The translations under genes were made by a program, and so were the position numbers. Shown piece after piece: positions 41,365 through 51,301 of a stretch of DNA of 64,000 bases (positions are counted from its first letter, which is position 1; each line of letters begins with the position of its first letter). The stretch is from JAENVU01 sp031422675 (lineage in GTDB: Bacteria > Actinomycetota > Acidimicrobiia > IMCC26256 > JAENVU01). Where the stretch lies: the NCBI GenBank assembly GCA_031422675.1, contig JANPMG010000172.1, forward strand, positions 3,076 through 67,075, given 5' to 3'. The notes under the pieces were generated by a model. The model saw only the letters and a list, made by a program, of their open reading frames with translations. It made no database searches and was not told the origin of the DNA.

Positions 41365-42285
41365 CTACGACGTGCGGTGGCGGGCGACGGAATGGTCCCA
41401 GTCGGCGAGCAGGGTCCGGATCGCAGTCAGGAGGAGCAGGGGCTCGTCCAGCATCGCGTGATGTCCGGCTTCGGGGATCTCGATGATCGGAGTGACTCGG
41501 CCGAGGCGTTCGTACATCGACGCACCGATGTCGTCGGTGACGAGACCGTGCTCGGACTTCAGCAGCGCGAGGCGGCACGCGACGTCATCGAGGTAGGGGA
41601 GCGCGATCGAGCGCATGCCGGCACCGAACTGTTCGAAGATCCGTCGGTCGAACTTCCACTGGAACCCACCGTCGACCGCGTGCAGCGAGCGCCGAGCCAC
41701 GTGATCCATCACGTAGTCGAGGTAGTGCTCCTGCGCGGGCACGGTCCGAAATCGGGTCACGGCGTCGTCGATGCTCGCGTACGTGCGCGGATGACCGAAC
41801 GCTTCGCGCAGGTGATAGGCGCCGATCTCGGGGTCCGGTTCGGTGACGGGTGAATCACACACGATCACGCCGGAGACCTCGGCGGCGTGGCGAGCCGCGG
41901 TCGCGATGGTGACGAACCCGCCCATGCTGTGACCGACGATGACCGGCGGACCACTGATCGACCCGGCCCGCGCCGCGGCGATGACCTCATCGGTCCACTG
42001 CTCGAGGGTGTACTGGTCTCGGTGCGTGCTCTCGCCGTGGCCCGAGAGATCGACGGCGACGACTCGGAACTCCTCGGCGAACGTCGCCGCGACGTGGGTC
42101 CACCAGTGGGCGTGCGCGCCACCGCCGTGGACGAACACGAGACCCCGGGTGTCGGACGGGCCCCAGGCGAGATAGTGGATTGGCCCGTCGACGTCGACGG
42201 TGGCGTCCGTCGACGGAACTGCGAGCGCCCGCCGGAACCAATCGGGCGCGTCGGACAGGGGCTGATAGGTGTCGGTCACAGTCAT
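41365..42285 (-). CDS. Alpha/beta hydrolase
   Basis: This 306-residue hydrolase has the oxyanion-hole HGGG (FVHGGGAHAHWW), the nucleophile elbow GHSMGG and the catalytic His in IPEAGHHAMLDEP. Asp in the last-but-one strand is present in SEHGLVTDD. The range of substrates in the family is wide (esters, lactones, C-C bonds), so the function is open. Divergent from the AddB-like gene. Confidence 0.9.
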   Translation of the reverse strand: MTVTDTYQPLSDAPDWFRRALAVPSTDATVDVDGPIHYLAWGPSDTRGLVFVHGGGAHAHWWTHVAATFAEEFRVVAVDLSGHGESTHRDQYTLEQWTDEVIAAARAGSISGPPVIVGHSMGGFVTIATAARHAAEVSGVIVCDSPVTEPDPEIGAYHLREAFGHPRTYASIDDAVTRFRTVPAQEHYLDYVMDHVARRSLHAVDGGFQWKFDRRIFEQFGAGMRSIALPYLDDVACRLALLKSEHGLVTDDIGASMYERLGRVTPIIEIPEAGHHAMLDEPLLLLTAIRTLLADWDHSVARHRTS

Positions 42286-42444
42286 CGAACTTCCATGGTC
42301 AGGCCGTCGATCGTACGACGCGCCCGGACCGTCCCCCCGAACCCGCTCTCCCCCGCGATTGGTGCCTGGGACGTCGCCGCCGTGGCTCAGGTGACAAACG
42401 CGCCGACAAGCGGGCGGCCAGAGGAGGTGGTCACACCCCGCGGA

Positions 42445-42456
42445 TACGGTGCGACG
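42445..42456 (+). promoter_or_regulatory. Leaderless promoter -10 box of the addBA-like operon
   Basis: TACGGT (42445-42450) is followed after six bases by GTG 42457, with no Shine-Dalgarno sequence at that distance. The same spacing occurs before the genes at 26215 and 58819. Confidence 0.5.
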
Positions 42457-45400
42457 GTGATCGAGGCGGTGGTGGAGGTGCAGTACGGGCGCCCGGCGAC
42501 GGATGCGCTCGCGGCCCTGATCTCGGCCGGCCAGGCCGGCGATCCCCTCGCGCCGGTGACGGTGATCGTCCCGTCGAACGGGGCCGGCCTCGCGGCGCGC
42601 CGGGTGGTGAGCGCGGCGCGTGGGCTGGCGAACGTGGCGTTCCTCACTCCCTATGCGCTCGCGGAGCGCCTCGGTGGTCCCCGGGCCGCGGCGGCCGGAG
42701 GTTTACGACTCACCGAAGCAATGGTGACCGCGGCGATCCGCCAGGAGTTGCAGGCCGAGGCCGGTCCGTTCGCCCCCGTCGCCACCCATGCCGGCACCGA
42801 GCGCGCCTTGGCGCGGCGCTATGTGGAGCTCTCTCGAGCGCGGCCCGAGACGCTCGAACGGTTGACGCTCGACGGGTCGGAGCGCGCGCGGGCCCTGGTG
42901 GAACTGCTCGGGCGCGTCCGCGTCCGGCTGGACGGATTCGTCGATGAGAACGGGCTCGCGCGCCACGCGCACGCCGCCGTCGAAGCGAGCGATCCGTCAG
43001 TGGCGCGCCTCGGGACCGTCGTCCTGCATCTCGTCCAGCCGATGGCCCCGGCATTTCGTGACCTGGTCGCCCGGGTCGTGCAGGTGCGGCCGACGACCGG
43101 CGTTGTGGGACTCACGGGTGACGACGATGCCGATGCCGGGGTGCGCACCGAATGCGAACGCATTGGAGTGAAGCTGGCGCGCGCGTCGAGGGGCACGGAG
43201 GACACGGATGCTGGGGACGTCGCGGTCAGCCCGTTGCCGACGGGAACCGAGATCATCACCGCCTCGGACGTGGACGAAGAGGTGCGAGCGGTCATCCGTC
43301 GCGTGCTCCAACTCGCCGAGGCAGGAATCGCGATGGACCGCATGGCGATCCTTTCGCCGCCGGTGGAGCCCTACGCCCGCGTCGTGGACAGCCAGCTCCG
43401 CGCGGCCGGTATCGCGCACAACGGTCCGGCGGTTCGCCAACTCGTCGACACGATGGCCGGCCGCATGCTCGATCGCGTGCTGCGGCTCGTGGGCGCAGAC
43501 TTCGCCCGCCACGAGCTGGTTGCGCTCTTCGCAAGTACGCCGGTCCGGACCCCTGACGGCGCGGCGGTCCCGATCGAACGCTGGGACCGGATCTCGCGTC
43601 GTGCCGGGGTCGTCGAGGGCGACGGGTGGGCGGATCGACTCGAGGGGTACGCCGCCGATCTCACCGCCCGGGCCGACGATCGGGCCGGCGCAGGAATCGG
43701 TGGCGAAATGGGACTCCGCCGAGAGGCGACCGCGGCGCGCGCACTGGCGGCCTTCGTGGTGGATCTGGCGCGCCGGCTCGAGCGGCTCGAACGCGCCGAC
43801 GGGTGGTCGAGCCGCGCGCGCGAAGCCCGCACCGCCGTCATCGATCTGTTGGGCGGGCCGGAAGTCACCGCCACCTGGCCCGAGGGTGAACTCGATGCGT
43901 TCGCGGCGGTTCTGGCCGTACTCGACCGCAGCGCGCGCCTGGACGCCGTGGAGCCGAATCCGACTTTCGCCACCTTCGCCGGCACCGTGGCGAACGAGTT
44001 GGGCACCCCGGTCGGGCGCATCGGCCGGTACGGCGATGGCGTGCTGTGCGGATCGATCGGCTCTGGGGTCGGACTCGATCTCGATGCCGTGTTCGTGATT
44101 GGACTCGCCGAAGGCATTATCCCTAGCGCTCGGCGCGAAGACGCGCTGCTGGCCGATGCGGACCGTGCGCTGGCCGTGGAAGCCGAACTGGGAACGCGAG
44201 AACAGGCACGGGCCGATCAGCGGCGCTCGTATCTGGCCGCACTCGCGGCCGGCGCGCAGCATCGCGTCGTCACCTACGCGCGCGGAGACTTACGATCGGC
44301 TCGGGAACGACTCGCGTCGCGATATCTCCTGGAGACCGCGTCGGCGTTGGCAGGTGCGCGCATCTACGCGAGCGACTTCCACGAGTTGGGTGCCGCCACC
44401 GGCGTGGACGTGGTGGCTTCGTTCGCGTCGGCGATCACCCGCGTCGACGCCGCCGCCGCGGTCGCCGATCGCGATCTCGGCACCGTCGCCGCGTACGTCG
44501 AGGCGGGCGGCGACGTCAACGATCATCCGCTGGTGCTCGGGACAGCGTGCGCGGTCGGCGTGGACGCGATCCGGGGCCGCTTGTCCGGCGAGTTCACGCG
44601 GTGGGACGGCAACGTCAACGGCGTCGCGGGTCAGGTGCGATCGCCGGCCACCGGTGACGTCGTCTCGGCGACTCGGCTCGAGACCTGGAGCACGTGTCCG
44701 TTCCGCTACTTCTTGACCCACGTCCTTGCGGTGCCGGTCGAGGACAAACCGGAACGACTCCTCGAACTCTCGCCGCTCGATCGGGGCACCCTCGTTCACG
44801 CGGTATTGGAACGGTTCATGGACGAGGAGCTCGCGCGGCCCGAGCCCGATCGGGTTCCCCAAGGGCAGGCCTGGCCCCGCACCGCAGTGGTGCGCATGCG
44901 CGAGATCGTGGCCGAGCTGGCGGCGGACACGGAGGCGAAGGGTCTCACGGGAAAAGCGGTGCTCTGGTCGCTGCACCGCGAGGAGATCGAATCCGATGTC
45001 GTGCAGTTCCTCATCGCCGACAGTGAGATTCGAGAAAAAGAAGGTGCGGTCCCGGAGTCGGTTGAGTTCCCGTTCGGCTTCGACGGTGCGGCGCCGGTCG
45101 AGATCACGGTTCCGAGCGGGTCGGTCGTGAAGTTCCGCGGCCGCGCCGACCGCATCGATCGACGGCCCGACGGGACGCGCGTCGTGCTCGATTACAAGAC
45201 CGGGGCTCGGAAGGCGGTGCCCGAAGGTTGTGAGAACGATCCGGTGTGGGCCGGCGCGCGGCTCCAGCTTCCGCTCTATGCCGAGGCGGCTCGGCAACGC
45301 CTCGGTGTCGACGCAGTCGAGTCGGCCTACTGGTACATCTCCGAGCGGGGCGGTTTCACGCGGGACGCGGTCGTCCTCGACGACGCGACCGGCGAACGGT

Positions 45401-45618
45401 TCCGAACCGTCGTCGGCCAGATCGTCGACGGGATCGATCGGGGAGTCTTTCCTGGCGTTCCGGGTGAGGCCGATTGGATGCACGGCACCGGGACCAACTG
45501 CGCATACTGCGACTTCGATGATCTGTGTCCGGCGCAGCGAGGCGCGGCGTACGACGCCAAGGAACTCGCGCCCGAGCTGGAGTGCTTCCACGATCTGATG
45601 CTCGAGGTTCCGGAGTGA
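42457..45618 (+). CDS. addB: AddB-like PD-(D/E)XK nuclease with degenerate helicase domain
   Basis: This 1,053-residue protein matches AddB in architecture: an N-terminal UvrD-like fold and a C-terminal RecB-family nuclease. The Walker A region reads VPSNGAGLAARR, without GKT, so it should not hydrolyse ATP. The nuclease has GTLVHAVLERF and the catalytic VVLDYKTG. Iron-sulfur Cys are TCPFRYF and the trio NCAYCDFDDLC. It would cut DNA ends together with the AddA-like partner during recombination repair. GTG 42457 fits a leaderless message; GTG 42427 is an alternative. The stop overlaps the next gene as GTGA. Confidence 0.85.
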   Translation: MIEAVVEVQYGRPATDALAALISAGQAGDPLAPVTVIVPSNGAGLAARRVVSAARGLANVAFLTPYALAERLGGPRAAAAGGLRLTEAMVTAAIRQELQAEAGPFAPVATHAGTERALARRYVELSRARPETLERLTLDGSERARALVELLGRVRVRLDGFVDENGLARHAHAAVEASDPSVARLGTVVLHLVQPMAPAFRDLVARVVQVRPTTGVVGLTGDDDADAGVRTECERIGVKLARASRGTEDTDAGDVAVSPLPTGTEIITASDVDEEVRAVIRRVLQLAEAGIAMDRMAILSPPVEPYARVVDSQLRAAGIAHNGPAVRQLVDTMAGRMLDRVLRLVGADFARHELVALFASTPVRTPDGAAVPIERWDRISRRAGVVEGDGWADRLEGYAADLTARADDRAGAGIGGEMGLRREATAARALAAFVVDLARRLERLERADGWSSRAREARTAVIDLLGGPEVTATWPEGELDAFAAVLAVLDRSARLDAVEPNPTFATFAGTVANELGTPVGRIGRYGDGVLCGSIGSGVGLDLDAVFVIGLAEGIIPSARREDALLADADRALAVEAELGTREQARADQRRSYLAALAAGAQHRVVTYARGDLRSARERLASRYLLETASALAGARIYASDFHELGAATGVDVVASFASAITRVDAAAAVADRDLGTVAAYVEAGGDVNDHPLVLGTACAVGVDAIRGRLSGEFTRWDGNVNGVAGQVRSPATGDVVSATRLETWSTCPFRYFLTHVLAVPVEDKPERLLELSPLDRGTLVHAVLERFMDEELARPEPDRVPQGQAWPRTAVVRMREIVAELAADTEAKGLTGKAVLWSLHREEIESDVVQFLIADSEIREKEGAVPESVEFPFGFDGAAPVEITVPSGSVVKFRGRADRIDRRPDGTRVVLDYKTGARKAVPEGCENDPVWAGARLQLPLYAEAARQRLGVDAVESAYWYISERGGFTRDAVVLDDATGERFRTVVGQIVDGIDRGVFPGVPGEADWMHGTGTNCAYCDFDDLCPAQRGAAYDAKELAPELECFHDLMLEVPE

Positions 45619-48600
45619 TCGTCGCGCCGCCGCCCCCGGCGTCCACCCTGCTCGACGAAGCGGCGCGGGCGCGGATCACGACCACAGGACTCGACGAGCT
45701 GTTGTTCGTCGAAGCCGGTGCCGGAACCGGCAAGACCAAGCAGCTGGTGGATCGCGTCGTGGCGTTGGTCATCACGCGCGCCATCCCGATGCGTGAGATC
45801 GCGGCCGTGACCTTCACGGAAGCGGCGGCCAGTGAACTTCGCTCCCGGGTGCGGGAAGCGTTCGAACGGGTGGTGCATTCCTCCGCGGCAAGTGCCCCTG
45901 AGCACGCGGCGGCCGAGGCGGCGCTCGCCGACCTCGATTCGGCGGCGATCGGCACCGTGCACTCGTTCGCGCAGCGGATTCTCGCCGAGCATCCGGTCGA
46001 GGCCGGACTGCCGCCGACGGTGGAAGTCCTCGACGAAGTGGAGAGCTTGCTCGAGTTCGGTCGCCGCTGGCAGGCCGAGGTGGATCGCATGTTCGCCGCG
46101 GCCGACCTCCAGCCGGTCATCACCGTCGCCCGCCTGCTCGACGTGCGGGTGGACCACCCGAAGCTGACGTCGCTGCGTGACGTCGCCGCCGTGTTCTCCG
46201 ACAACTGGGATCGCCTGGACGCGCTTGTCGACGGCCCGGTGTTCGTGCCCCGGATCGAGCGCTCCACCGCCATCGAGCAACTTCGGGGCCTGGAATCCGT
46301 GCTGGCCCAGTGTGGCGAGATCCCCCAGGACAAGCTGGCGCAGCGGCTCCTCGAGCGGGCTCCGGCCATGGCCGTGGCGCTCGACGCGCTCGAGCACGGC
46401 ACGGACCGGGCCGTGATCCGCCACCTGATGGCGAAACGAAAGTCGAAGCAGAAGTGGGGTCACGCCGGCCTCGGCGCGGCGGCGAACTGGGGTGGAAAGG
46501 ACGAGAAGATTGCGGTGGCGGCAACCGTTGCTCGCGCCGAGGCCGCGCTGGACTCGGTCCTCGATCATGCCGCCGACGACGTGTTGCGCGTGCTCGCCGG
46601 CGAGGTCGCCCGGTTCACGGTGGCGGCGGCGCACGACCGCCTCGGCGACGGTCGCCTCGAGTTCCACGATCTCCTGGTGTTCGCTCGCCGTCTGCTGCGC
46701 ACCAGTCGAAACGCGCGCGCGGCCCTGCACGCTCGCTACACCCGCCTCCTCATCGACGAGTTCCAGGACACCGACCCGATCCAGGTGGAGCTGGCCACGC
46801 TGATCGCCGCATCGGCCGGGAACCACGACCCGAACGCGCCATGGCAGGCCGTGCCGGTGGAGGACGAGCGGCTCTTCTTCGTCGGTGACCCGAAGCAGTC
46901 GATCTACCGATTTCGTCGGGCCGACATCGCACTCTTCCTCGCCGCTCGCGATCGGTTCTCGAGCGAGGCGGTCCGGCTGAGCACGAACTTTCGGACGGTG
47001 CCGGCGGTCCTCGAATGGGTGAATCACGTGTTCGGCGAGTTGATGGCGGAGGAGGTCCCGGGCCGCCGACCCCGCTACGAGGCGCTGCACGCACATCGCC
47101 GGCCGAGCACGCACGATCACCGAGTCGTCCTGCTCGGCGGTCCGCATCCCCGCGCCCAGAAGCTGCGGGCCGGTCCCTTACGCGAACTCGAAGCCGCCAC
47201 CGTCGCGGACGCGGTCGCCGAGATCCTGGCCGATCCGGACGCGTGGCCGGTCGAGATCGATGGTGAATGGCGAGCGGCGCGGCCCGAGGACATCGCGATC
47301 CTGGTGCCCACCCGCACGTCGCTCGGGGTGCTGATGGACGCCCTCCGCGATCGAGACGTCGACGTTCGCGCCGAGACCGGCACCCTCGTCTATTCCACCC
47401 AGGAGATCCGCGACCTGCTCGCGGTGCTGCGGGCAATCGCGTACGGGACCGACGCGGTGGCGCTGGTCGCCGCGTTGCGGTCACCGATCCTCGCGTGTGG
47501 TGACGACGACCTCGTGACCTACGTCCATGCCGGGGGCACGTGGAGCCTGGACGCCCCCCGGCCGATCCTGCCGCCGGACCAGCCGGTGATGGCCGCGCTC
47601 GCCTTCCTCGACGAGCTGCACTCGGCCCGGTGGTGGACGCCTCCCAGTGAGCTCATCGACCGGATCGTCCGGGAGCGTCGGGTCTTCACGATCGCGCTCG
47701 CCCAGCGCCGCGCCCGCGATACCTGGCGGCGGATTCGGTTCCTGTCCGACCAAGCGCGCGCGTTCGAGGCTTCACAATCCGGCGACCTCGTGGCCTTCGT
47801 CGACTGGGCGGAGCTCCAGCGCTCGGAGATGGCCCGAGTGCACGAGCCGCTCCTCCCCGAAGCGGACGACCACGCCGTGCGGATCATGACCATCCACGGG
47901 GCGAAGGGGCTCGAGTTCCCGATCACCGTGGTGTCGGGACTGACCACCCGGCTCAGTGCGCGCCGGGCGCGCTTCGCCGTGCGGTGGGACGGCGACGAGA
48001 TCGGCGTGTCGGCCCGCAAGGACGTCGCGACCGCAGGCTTTGACCGGCTGGCCGATCTCGAGGACGAGATGGACGACGAGGAGAAGCTGCGCCTCCTCTA
48101 CGTCGCGTGCACCCGCGCGCGTGACCACCTCCTGATCGCCACCCATCACGTCGAAGGCACGAAGTCCTTCGCGCAGCTCGCCTGGTCCCACTCGCAGGCG
48201 GCGCCACCCGAAACCTGGCGTACGCCGACGACGACGACTGCGACGATGACCGCCACCGGCACCGCTCCGACCCGGCGTGGCTCATCCGTGGCGGCGCCGG
48301 ACGATCGGGCGGCCCGGGATGCCTGGATCGCGCGGCGTGAAGCCCTCTTGGCCGTCGGACGGGTACCACGATCGGTGTCGGCCACCGACGTTCGCCATTC
48401 CGATACCGGGCATTCCGATACCGGGCATTCCGGTACGGGGCACACCGGCACTGCACACCCGCCCGCAGCCGAACGCCAGGCTGCGCCGCAGCCGGAACGG
48501 CTTCTGAATGCCGTCGGCGAGGGTGGCGAAGTCCCGGATCCGCTCGCCGAGTGGCGCCGGGGGAGCGCCGCGACCGCGTTCGGCCGGGCGGTTCACGCCG

Positions 48601-49112
48601 TCCTCCAGGATGCGGACCTCGTGACCGGCGAGAACATCGCGGCGCTGGCCGGCGCGATCGCGCTCGACGAGGGATTGGGTGAGCACGCGGACGATGTCGC
48701 CGCGGCGGCCCGCTCGGTGCTCGGCGCGAGTGTCGTGCGCGCGGCGGCCGGCGAACTGGGGAGCGGCAACGCGTTTCGTGAGATGTACGTGGCCGCGCCG
48801 GTGGGCGACCGCGTCCTGGAGGGTTACATCGACCTCCTCGTGCGTACCCCGGGTGGTCTCGTCGTGGTCGACTACAAGACCGACCCGGTCGGCGACGGCG
48901 ACGACGTTGCGCTCGACCGACGGGTCGATGCCTACCGCTTGCAACTCGGTGCGTACGCGCTCGCAGTCGAGATCGCGACGGGGGAGGCGGTGGTGGCGGG
49001 AGTGTTGGTCTTCGCCCGGGCCGAAGGCGTGATCGAGCGGCGGATCGAAGCCGTCGATCTCGGGGTGGCCGAAGTACGGGCGATTCTGAGCGGGCCGGCA
49101 CCCGGGTTCTGA
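45615..49112 (+). CDS. addA: AddA-like UvrD helicase-nuclease
   Basis: This 1,165-residue SF1 helicase has Walker A EAGAGTGKT (33-41), motif Ia VTFTEAAASEL, Walker B LIDEFQDTDP (~380), GDPKQSIYRFRRAD (motif III), TIHGAKGLEFP (motif V) and VACTRARD (motif VI). The C-terminal nuclease has AFGRAVHAVLQD and VVVDYKTD (~1090). It is the motor of the double-strand-break processing complex with the preceding protein, whose gene overlaps it by four bases. A linker between helicase and nuclease contains a 5-residue tandem repeat. The name AddA is by domain layout; AdnA-type relatives are possible. Confidence 0.9.
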   Translation: MIVAPPPPASTLLDEAARARITTTGLDELLFVEAGAGTGKTKQLVDRVVALVITRAIPMREIAAVTFTEAAASELRSRVREAFERVVHSSAASAPEHAAAEAALADLDSAAIGTVHSFAQRILAEHPVEAGLPPTVEVLDEVESLLEFGRRWQAEVDRMFAAADLQPVITVARLLDVRVDHPKLTSLRDVAAVFSDNWDRLDALVDGPVFVPRIERSTAIEQLRGLESVLAQCGEIPQDKLAQRLLERAPAMAVALDALEHGTDRAVIRHLMAKRKSKQKWGHAGLGAAANWGGKDEKIAVAATVARAEAALDSVLDHAADDVLRVLAGEVARFTVAAAHDRLGDGRLEFHDLLVFARRLLRTSRNARAALHARYTRLLIDEFQDTDPIQVELATLIAASAGNHDPNAPWQAVPVEDERLFFVGDPKQSIYRFRRADIALFLAARDRFSSEAVRLSTNFRTVPAVLEWVNHVFGELMAEEVPGRRPRYEALHAHRRPSTHDHRVVLLGGPHPRAQKLRAGPLRELEAATVADAVAEILADPDAWPVEIDGEWRAARPEDIAILVPTRTSLGVLMDALRDRDVDVRAETGTLVYSTQEIRDLLAVLRAIAYGTDAVALVAALRSPILACGDDDLVTYVHAGGTWSLDAPRPILPPDQPVMAALAFLDELHSARWWTPPSELIDRIVRERRVFTIALAQRRARDTWRRIRFLSDQARAFEASQSGDLVAFVDWAELQRSEMARVHEPLLPEADDHAVRIMTIHGAKGLEFPITVVSGLTTRLSARRARFAVRWDGDEIGVSARKDVATAGFDRLADLEDEMDDEEKLRLLYVACTRARDHLLIATHHVEGTKSFAQLAWSHSQAAPPETWRTPTTTTATMTATGTAPTRRGSSVAAPDDRAARDAWIARREALLAVGRVPRSVSATDVRHSDTGHSDTGHSGTGHTGTAHPPAAERQAAPQPERLLNAVGEGGEVPDPLAEWRRGSAATAFGRAVHAVLQDADLVTGENIAALAGAIALDEGLGEHADDVAAAARSVLGASVVRAAAGELGSGNAFREMYVAAPVGDRVLEGYIDLLVRTPGGLVVVDYKTDPVGDGDDVALDRRVDAYRLQLGAYALAVEIATGEAVVAGVLVFARAEGVIERRIEAVDLGVAEVRAILSGPAPGF
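48396..48455. repeat. 15-base tandem repeat inside addA-like gene
   Basis: Units of 15 bases at 48396, 48411, 48426 and 48441 encode HSDTG, HSDTG, HSGTG and HTGTA. The first two are identical and the later ones diverge. The period is in frame, so expansion or loss keeps the gene open. The repeat lies in the low-complexity linker between helicase and nuclease domains. Confidence 0.85.
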
Positions 49113-49158
49113 GATGCCCACGCTCGGGGCTGGCGGTGTGCGATCCTGGTAGCCCTTC

Positions 49159-51279
49159 ATGCGCGCTGCGACCCGACTTTTCCGTCTCGTCACCATTCTC
49201 GTACTCGGCGGCCTCGGCCTCGGGATCTGCGTGGTTGCGCTCGCGCCCGGGATCGAAGAGATCGCGGCGAGCGCGCAGTACAGCGGCAAGGTCGGGCCCC
49301 GGTTGCGGGCCCTCGAGGACCCGACCACGTTCTACGACTCGAGCGGTGCCGTCTACGAGCGGGTCGGCCAGTTGGATCGCCAGCAGGTCTCGATCGCGGC
49401 CGTGCCGGAGGTCATGCGCCAGGCCGTGATCGCCACCGAGGACCGCACCTTCTATCGCAACGACGGCATCGACGTGCGTGCCGCCGTGCGCGCCTTCGTG
49501 TCCGACGTGGGTGCCGGGGACATCGCCCAGGGCGGGTCCACGATCACCCAGCAGCTCATCAAGAATCGGTTCTTCAAGAACCCACGCCGGAATCTTGATC
49601 GCAAGGTTCGTGAAGCGGTCCTGGCCTACCGGCTGACGAGCGAATGGTCGAAGAATCGCATCCTCGAGGAATACCTCAACACCGTGTACTTCGGTGAGAA
49701 CTCCTACGGGATACAAGCGGCGGCCACGCGCATCATCGGAAAGCCGGATCTCGCCCAGCTCACACTGGCGGACGCCGCCTTGCTCGCGGGCGTGATCAAG
49801 AACCCGACGGCCTACGACATCTTCGATCCGGCGAAGCAGACGCGCGCGCTGGAACGTCGTAACGACGTCATCCGTCGCATGCGCGTGCAGGACGTGATCA
49901 CCGAAGCCGAAGCCGCGGCGGCACGTACCGCGCCGTTGCCCGCGCCGCCCCGACCCGACAACGAACTGCGCGCTCGCACTCCCTACGGTGAAGAAGTGTT
50001 GAGCCAACTCAAGACCCTCGAAGTCCTCGGAGCGGATTCGTTCGAGCGCGAGCAGGCCATCTTCTCCGGTGGGCTCCGGGTCTACACCGAATACGACCGG
50101 CGGCTCAGCGACATCGCTGCTTACACCATCGGCTCGGTCATCAAACCGTCGTTCGCGCCGTTCACCGCGGCGATCGCAGTGATGGACCCGCGGTCGGGTG
50201 CGGTACGCGCCGTCGTCGGCGCCCGAACGGGCGAGGGTGGCACCGCGCAGGGGTACAACCTTGCCACCGATGGCGCCGGTCGCAAGGTCGGGTCCACGTT
50301 CAAACCGATCACGCTCGCGACCGCCATCGCCAATGGGTACTCACCCAAGGACCGGGTCGACGGGTCGGACGATTGCCCGATCAGCTACCCCCAATGGCGG
50401 AAGGAGCCGTTCGTCTTCAACAACGCGGGCGACGGCAGCGGCGGCTACGGCGACCTGTTCGCCCAGACCCGCAACTCGGTGAACTGCGCCTACCTGCGGC
50501 TCATGACCAGCGTGGGGCCGCCCAAGGTGCAGGCCATGGCCGCCGACCTCGGTTACACCCACCCGGTCGAGCCGGTGCTGTCGATGGGGATCGGCGAGAC
50601 CGGTCACACGCCGCTCGAAGTTGCCACCGTCTACAGCACGCTCGCCGCCGATGGGGTCAAGCATGCGCCGGTGTTCGTGCGCCGCGTCGAGGACGGTAAC
50701 GGTCGGGTGTTGTACCGGTCGCCGGGGGGCGTGCGGGTGCTGGACACCGAAGTCGCGCGGACGGTGACGGACGTGCTGAGCCACGTGACCGACCCGGGCG
50801 CAACCGGTACGCGCGCGAAGTTGGCCGACCGACCGATCGCCGGCAAGACCGGGACCGTCGACAAGCAAGTGGACGCGTGGTTTGCCGGGTACACCCCGCA
50901 ACTTGCGGTCGCAGTGTGGATGGGCCACCCGGACTGGGGAGATGCGGACGCGCATCCGGAGGCCTCGATGACCAACGTCGGCGAGTTCCCGCGGGTGTAC
51001 GGGGGTACGTACCCGGCGATCATCTGGCAGAAGTTCATGACCGAGGCGCTGAAGGGTGCGCCGGTGGTCCGGTTCATCGCGCCCAACGAGAGCCTCTGGC
51101 CGAAACCGGCGCCGGTGAATCCGAAGGGTGGGCGCGGCGCGGCCTTCGTGGAGCGTGCGCCGGAGCCACCGTCGACCACCGTGCCCGGTGCCGGCCCCAC
51201 CACCTCGGTGCCCACCGTCGCGTCGCCGCCGGTTCCTTCGTCCACCCCGGTGCCCACCGCGGCGCCGCCCCCCGGGTGA
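49159..51279 (+). CDS. Class A penicillin-binding protein (transglycosylase/transpeptidase)
   Basis: This 706-residue bifunctional cell-wall synthase has a membrane anchor at residues 9-29. The GT51 transglycosylase domain has its catalytic Glu94 in ATEDRTFYRNDG, and QGGSTITQQLIKN. The transpeptidase has the acylated Ser in STFK (about 380), SVN in NSVNCAY and KTGT. The last ~50 residues are Pro/Ser/Thr-rich and probably lie in the wall. It polymerises and cross-links peptidoglycan outside the membrane. It is 46 bases downstream of the addA-like gene and probably has its own promoter. Confidence 0.93.
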   Translation: MRAATRLFRLVTILVLGGLGLGICVVALAPGIEEIAASAQYSGKVGPRLRALEDPTTFYDSSGAVYERVGQLDRQQVSIAAVPEVMRQAVIATEDRTFYRNDGIDVRAAVRAFVSDVGAGDIAQGGSTITQQLIKNRFFKNPRRNLDRKVREAVLAYRLTSEWSKNRILEEYLNTVYFGENSYGIQAAATRIIGKPDLAQLTLADAALLAGVIKNPTAYDIFDPAKQTRALERRNDVIRRMRVQDVITEAEAAAARTAPLPAPPRPDNELRARTPYGEEVLSQLKTLEVLGADSFEREQAIFSGGLRVYTEYDRRLSDIAAYTIGSVIKPSFAPFTAAIAVMDPRSGAVRAVVGARTGEGGTAQGYNLATDGAGRKVGSTFKPITLATAIANGYSPKDRVDGSDDCPISYPQWRKEPFVFNNAGDGSGGYGDLFAQTRNSVNCAYLRLMTSVGPPKVQAMAADLGYTHPVEPVLSMGIGETGHTPLEVATVYSTLAADGVKHAPVFVRRVEDGNGRVLYRSPGGVRVLDTEVARTVTDVLSHVTDPGATGTRAKLADRPIAGKTGTVDKQVDAWFAGYTPQLAVAVWMGHPDWGDADAHPEASMTNVGEFPRVYGGTYPAIIWQKFMTEALKGAPVVRFIAPNESLWPKPAPVNPKGGRGAAFVERAPEPPSTTVPGAGPTTSVPTVASPPVPSSTPVPTAAPPPG

Positions 51280-51301
51280 GGTCCCGATAGATTCGCCGAC
51301 G

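Noticed and set aside
41887..42456. Possible long N-terminal extension of the AddB-like protein
   Set aside because: It lies antisense to the alpha/beta hydrolase gene, has no homology, and the start at GTG 42457 has a promoter-like box.
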